Source: Thalassolituus oleivorans MIL-1 (lineage in GTDB: Bacteria > Pseudomonadota > Gammaproteobacteria > Pseudomonadales > Oceanobacteraceae). From it: 64,000 nucleotides of DNA. Where the stretch lies: positions 3,269,501 through 3,333,500 of the forward strand of contig NC_020888.1 in the NCBI RefSeq assembly GCF_000355675.1, read 5' to 3'. Shown here in pieces: positions 62,010-64,000 of the stretch (positions within the stretch are counted from its first letter, which is position 1; every line of letters starts with the position of its first letter). The notes under the pieces were generated by a model. The model had not been told where the DNA came from, did no database searches, and worked only from the letters and a program-made list of their open reading frames with translations. The position numbers were made by a program, and so were the translations under genes.

Positions 62010-63818
62010 TTAGGCTGTGATTTCAATCAGGATTTCGCCAGGGGTGACGCGATCTCCTTTTTGAATGTGAACCGCACTAACAGTGCCTGCAATATTGGCG
62101 TGTACTTCACTTTCCATCTTCATGGCCTCGGTCACCATAACCGCTTGGCCCGCTTTAACCACATCGCCCACTTTTACCAATACATCCACGACATTACCCG
62201 GCATAGCAGGTGTCACGTGGCCAGGCTCAGTCGCACGACCACGTCCACTACCCACTTTTCCTTCGTATTGATTCAATGGCTCGAAGATTACCTCTTCAGG
62301 CATACCATCCATGGATAAATACAACTTACGACGACCAGACCCAGTTTCACCGACGCCCGTTACGGCAATTTCGTAAGTTTCGCCATGCACATCAATTAAG
62401 AATTCAGTGGCCACCGAAGTGCCCATCTTACCTTTCGCTACGGCCTCGACTGGCATTAACTCTTCTGGCTTCAAGGTACCATCTGCACGCTGTTGTAAAA
62501 ACTCACGCCCTAAGTCTGGGAACATGGCAAAGGTCAGCACGTCTTCTTCGGAAAGCGCTAATGCCCCAATATCAGCACGCAACTTCTCTAGCTCTGGCAA
62601 GAGTAAATCCGCAGGACGTCCCTCTAAAACCTCTTCATTACCGATGGCTTTTTTCAGTAACTCCGCGCTTACCGCGGCAGGCGCATGGCCGTAGCCGCCT
62701 TGTAAGTAACGTTTTACTTCATTGGTGATGGTTTTATAGCGCTGCCCCGCCAGCACGTTGTAAACCGCTTGGGTACCAACAATTTGCGATGTAGGCGTTA
62801 CCAACGGAGGAAAACCTAGATCTTCACGTACGCGTGGAATTTCGGCAAATACGTCGCGAATTTTATCTAATGCATTTTGTTCTTTTAGCTGGTTCGCTAA
62901 ATTCGACATCATTCCGCCCGGTACTTGGCTAATCTGCACCGAAACATCTTCACGAGTGAATTCGCTCTCAAACTGGTGATACTTTTTACGCACTTCGCGG
63001 AAATAATCGGCAATTTCGCCCAGCAAGACCAAATCAAGCCCAGTATCGTAATCCGTACCTTTTAATGCCGCGACCTGAGATTCAGTGGCTGGATGACTTG
63101 TACCTGACGAGAATGACGAAATCGCGGTATCAATGCGATCGGCACCTGCTTCAATCGCCTTCATTTGACACAAAGGTGCCAAGCCAGAAGTCGAATGACT
63201 ATGAACAACTAAAGGCAAATTTACTTCTGCTTTAATTGCCTTGACCAAGTCATAGGTACCGTAAGGTGTCAGTAAGCCCGCCATGTCTTTAATGGCAATA
63301 GAATCTGCCCCCATGGCTTGCATGTCTTTCGCTTGCTGCACGAATAAGGCCGCAGTGTGCACTGGGCTTGTGGTGTAACAAATCACACCTTGAGCATGCT
63401 TACCGGCTTTTTTAACCGCTTTCATTGCTGTTTCGATGTTACGCATATCGTTGAGTGCATCGAATACACGGAACACATCAATGCCGTTATCCGCGGCTTT
63501 TTGCACAAATGCTTCGACCACGTCATCAGCGTAATGGCGATAACCCAATAAATTTTGACCGCGCAGCAACATTTGCAAGCGGGTATTTGGCAGAGCTTTA
63601 CGCAACTGACGTAAACGCTCCCAAGGATCTTCTTTCAAAAAGCGCACACAGGCATCAAACGTAGCGCCGCCCCATACTTCCAAAGACCAATAGCCCACTT
63701 GATCAAGCTTTTCGCAAATCGGCAGCATATCTTCCGTGCGTAAACGCGTAGCGATTAATGACTGGTGGGCGTCACGTAAAACAACATCGGTTACTTCAAT
63801 TTTCTTTGCGTTAGTCAT
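62010..63818 (-). CDS. pycB: Pyruvate carboxylase subunit B / oxaloacetate decarboxylase alpha-type protein
   Basis: The 602-residue protein has an N-terminal carboxyltransferase TIM barrel (about 1-300: VTDVVLRDAHQSLIATRLRT, EVWGGATFDACVRFL, HSHSTSGLAPLCQMKAIEAG with metal-binding histidines) and a C-terminal PYC_OADA region ending in a biotinyl domain with the lysine motif TEAMKMESEV. This is the PycB/OadA architecture. The gene upstream on the same strand ends in a biotin carboxylase-type C-terminus, which favours two-subunit pyruvate carboxylase (anaplerotic synthesis of oxaloacetate) over the sodium-pump decarboxylase, since no OadB/OadG genes are seen. ATG 63818 has AGGAG seven bases upstream; an earlier in-frame start would lack one. 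Confidence 0.9.
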   Translation of the reverse strand: MTNAKKIEVTDVVLRDAHQSLIATRLRTEDMLPICEKLDQVGYWSLEVWGGATFDACVRFLKEDPWERLRQLRKALPNTRLQMLLRGQNLLGYRHYADDVVEAFVQKAADNGIDVFRVFDALNDMRNIETAMKAVKKAGKHAQGVICYTTSPVHTAALFVQQAKDMQAMGADSIAIKDMAGLLTPYGTYDLVKAIKAEVNLPLVVHSHSTSGLAPLCQMKAIEAGADRIDTAISSFSSGTSHPATESQVAALKGTDYDTGLDLVLLGEIADYFREVRKKYHQFESEFTREDVSVQISQVPGGMMSNLANQLKEQNALDKIRDVFAEIPRVREDLGFPPLVTPTSQIVGTQAVYNVLAGQRYKTITNEVKRYLQGGYGHAPAAVSAELLKKAIGNEEVLEGRPADLLLPELEKLRADIGALALSEEDVLTFAMFPDLGREFLQQRADGTLKPEELMPVEAVAKGKMGTSVATEFLIDVHGETYEIAVTGVGETGSGRRKLYLSMDGMPEEVIFEPLNQYEGKVGSGRGRATEPGHVTPAMPGNVVDVLVKVGDVVKAGQAVMVTEAMKMESEVHANIAGTVSAVHIQKGDRVTPGEILIEITA

Positions 63819-63835
63819 GTGTTTTCTCCTGTGAC

Positions 63836-64000
63836 TTACCAACCCGCATGGGCTGCAATGGCAGTGGCAATGGCCAAAGCAACTTCGCTTGGATGACGTT
63901 TATCTGAGTAATTCATTAATTCGGGGTGGCTTGGTACGAAGCTGGTATCAAACTCGCCCTTTTTGAAATCAGGGTGCTGTAAAATTTGCTGATAATAATT
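63836..64000 (-). CDS. pycA: Pyruvate carboxylase subunit A (biotin carboxylase), C-terminal end only
   Basis: The last 54 codons are within the window and read DTSFVPSHPELMNYSDKRHP after NYYQQILQHPDFKKGEF, then VALAIATAIAAHAGW and stop. The HPDF-x-x-GEFDT-x-F pattern with a trailing HPEL is typical of the C-terminus of biotin carboxylases of the PycA/AccC type. The stop lies 17 bases before the pycB start, so the two genes form an operon. The catalytic ATP-grasp part is outside the window. Confidence 0.8.
   Translation of the reverse strand, partial: NYYQQILQHPDFKKGEFDTSFVPSHPELMNYSDKRHPSEVALAIATAIAAHAGW

Noticed and set aside
62210-62728. 172-codon plus-strand frame opposite pycB
   Set aside because: It is antisense to a clear gene, with a composition typical of a shadow frame (His/Arg/Leu-rich) and no ribosome binding site.

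Overview
The window looks like a chromosomal segment of a marine gammaproteobacterium of the Oceanospirillales type. This is an impression from gene content and protein flavour (mreB divergent from gatCAB, a RibBX-type ribB, a 602-residue pycB/oadA, tandem COG3687 hydrolases, a Baeyer-Villiger monooxygenase with SDRs, a GlyGly-CTERM protein). A relative of Thalassolituus, Oceanobacter, Oleispira or Bermanella would fit; no search was run. Most of the window is dense core genome. I saw no rRNA, tRNA or CRISPR array.

Layout. 0-4.1 kb: the 5' part of mreB (minus) divergent from gatC-gatA-gatB. 4.1-13.0 kb: an accessory island between gatB and mutS. It holds a small membrane protein with an odd start codon, a 348-bp MITE-like element, a gene fragment cut by a complete IS66-family element (5289-7674), REP-like hairpins, a small HTH regulator with its own palindromic operator facing two unrecognised genes separated by a terminator, and a tightly packed minus-strand operon of TcmP, a DUF5131 three-Cys protein, an AHH-family nuclease and an Imm11-like immunity protein. 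13.2-26.7 kb: mutS, fdxA, moeA-FAH hydrolase, a PilZ protein, ettA, a five-PAS GGDEF-EAL protein, glyA and a small gene behind a three-repeat Pho box.

26.7-30.6 kb: three tandem paralogues of a predicted metal-dependent hydrolase, each with the same upstream motifs and a long leader. 30.7-38.4 kb: nrdR-ribD-ribE-ribBX-ribH-nusB-thiL followed by small conserved genes (DUF1244, SIMPL, DUF1653, ybaK, a lipoprotein). 38.4-44.2 kb: fumC, two paralogous SDRs, a Baeyer-Villiger monooxygenase and a divergent TetR regulator with a repeated operator. 44.3-52.2 kb: a COG2509 flavoprotein, a TrmH-family methyltransferase, tkt, a thrombospondin-type-3/GlyGly-CTERM surface protein and an orphan sugar-type binding protein. 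52.2-64.0 kb: a RluA-family pseudouridine synthase, two alpha/beta hydrolases flanking a Pho-box-controlled phoD, a 42-residue membrane peptide, split YeeE/YedE permease halves, an M17 aminopeptidase, an unrecognised 295-aa protein, beta-carbonic anhydrase, and pycB preceded by the 3' end of pycA.

Functional themes are translation quality and amidation (gatCAB, ybaK, ettA, the RNA modification enzymes), flavin synthesis feeding several flavoenzymes, oxidation of ketones, alcohols or lipids (BVMO, SDRs, hydrolases), and phosphate-starvation response (two Pho-box genes). The strongest candidate for an undescribed system is the TcmP/DUF5131/AHH/Imm11-like operon at 9947-12903. Next come the HTH-controlled two-gene module at 8018-9625 and the shared upstream elements of the triplicated hydrolases.
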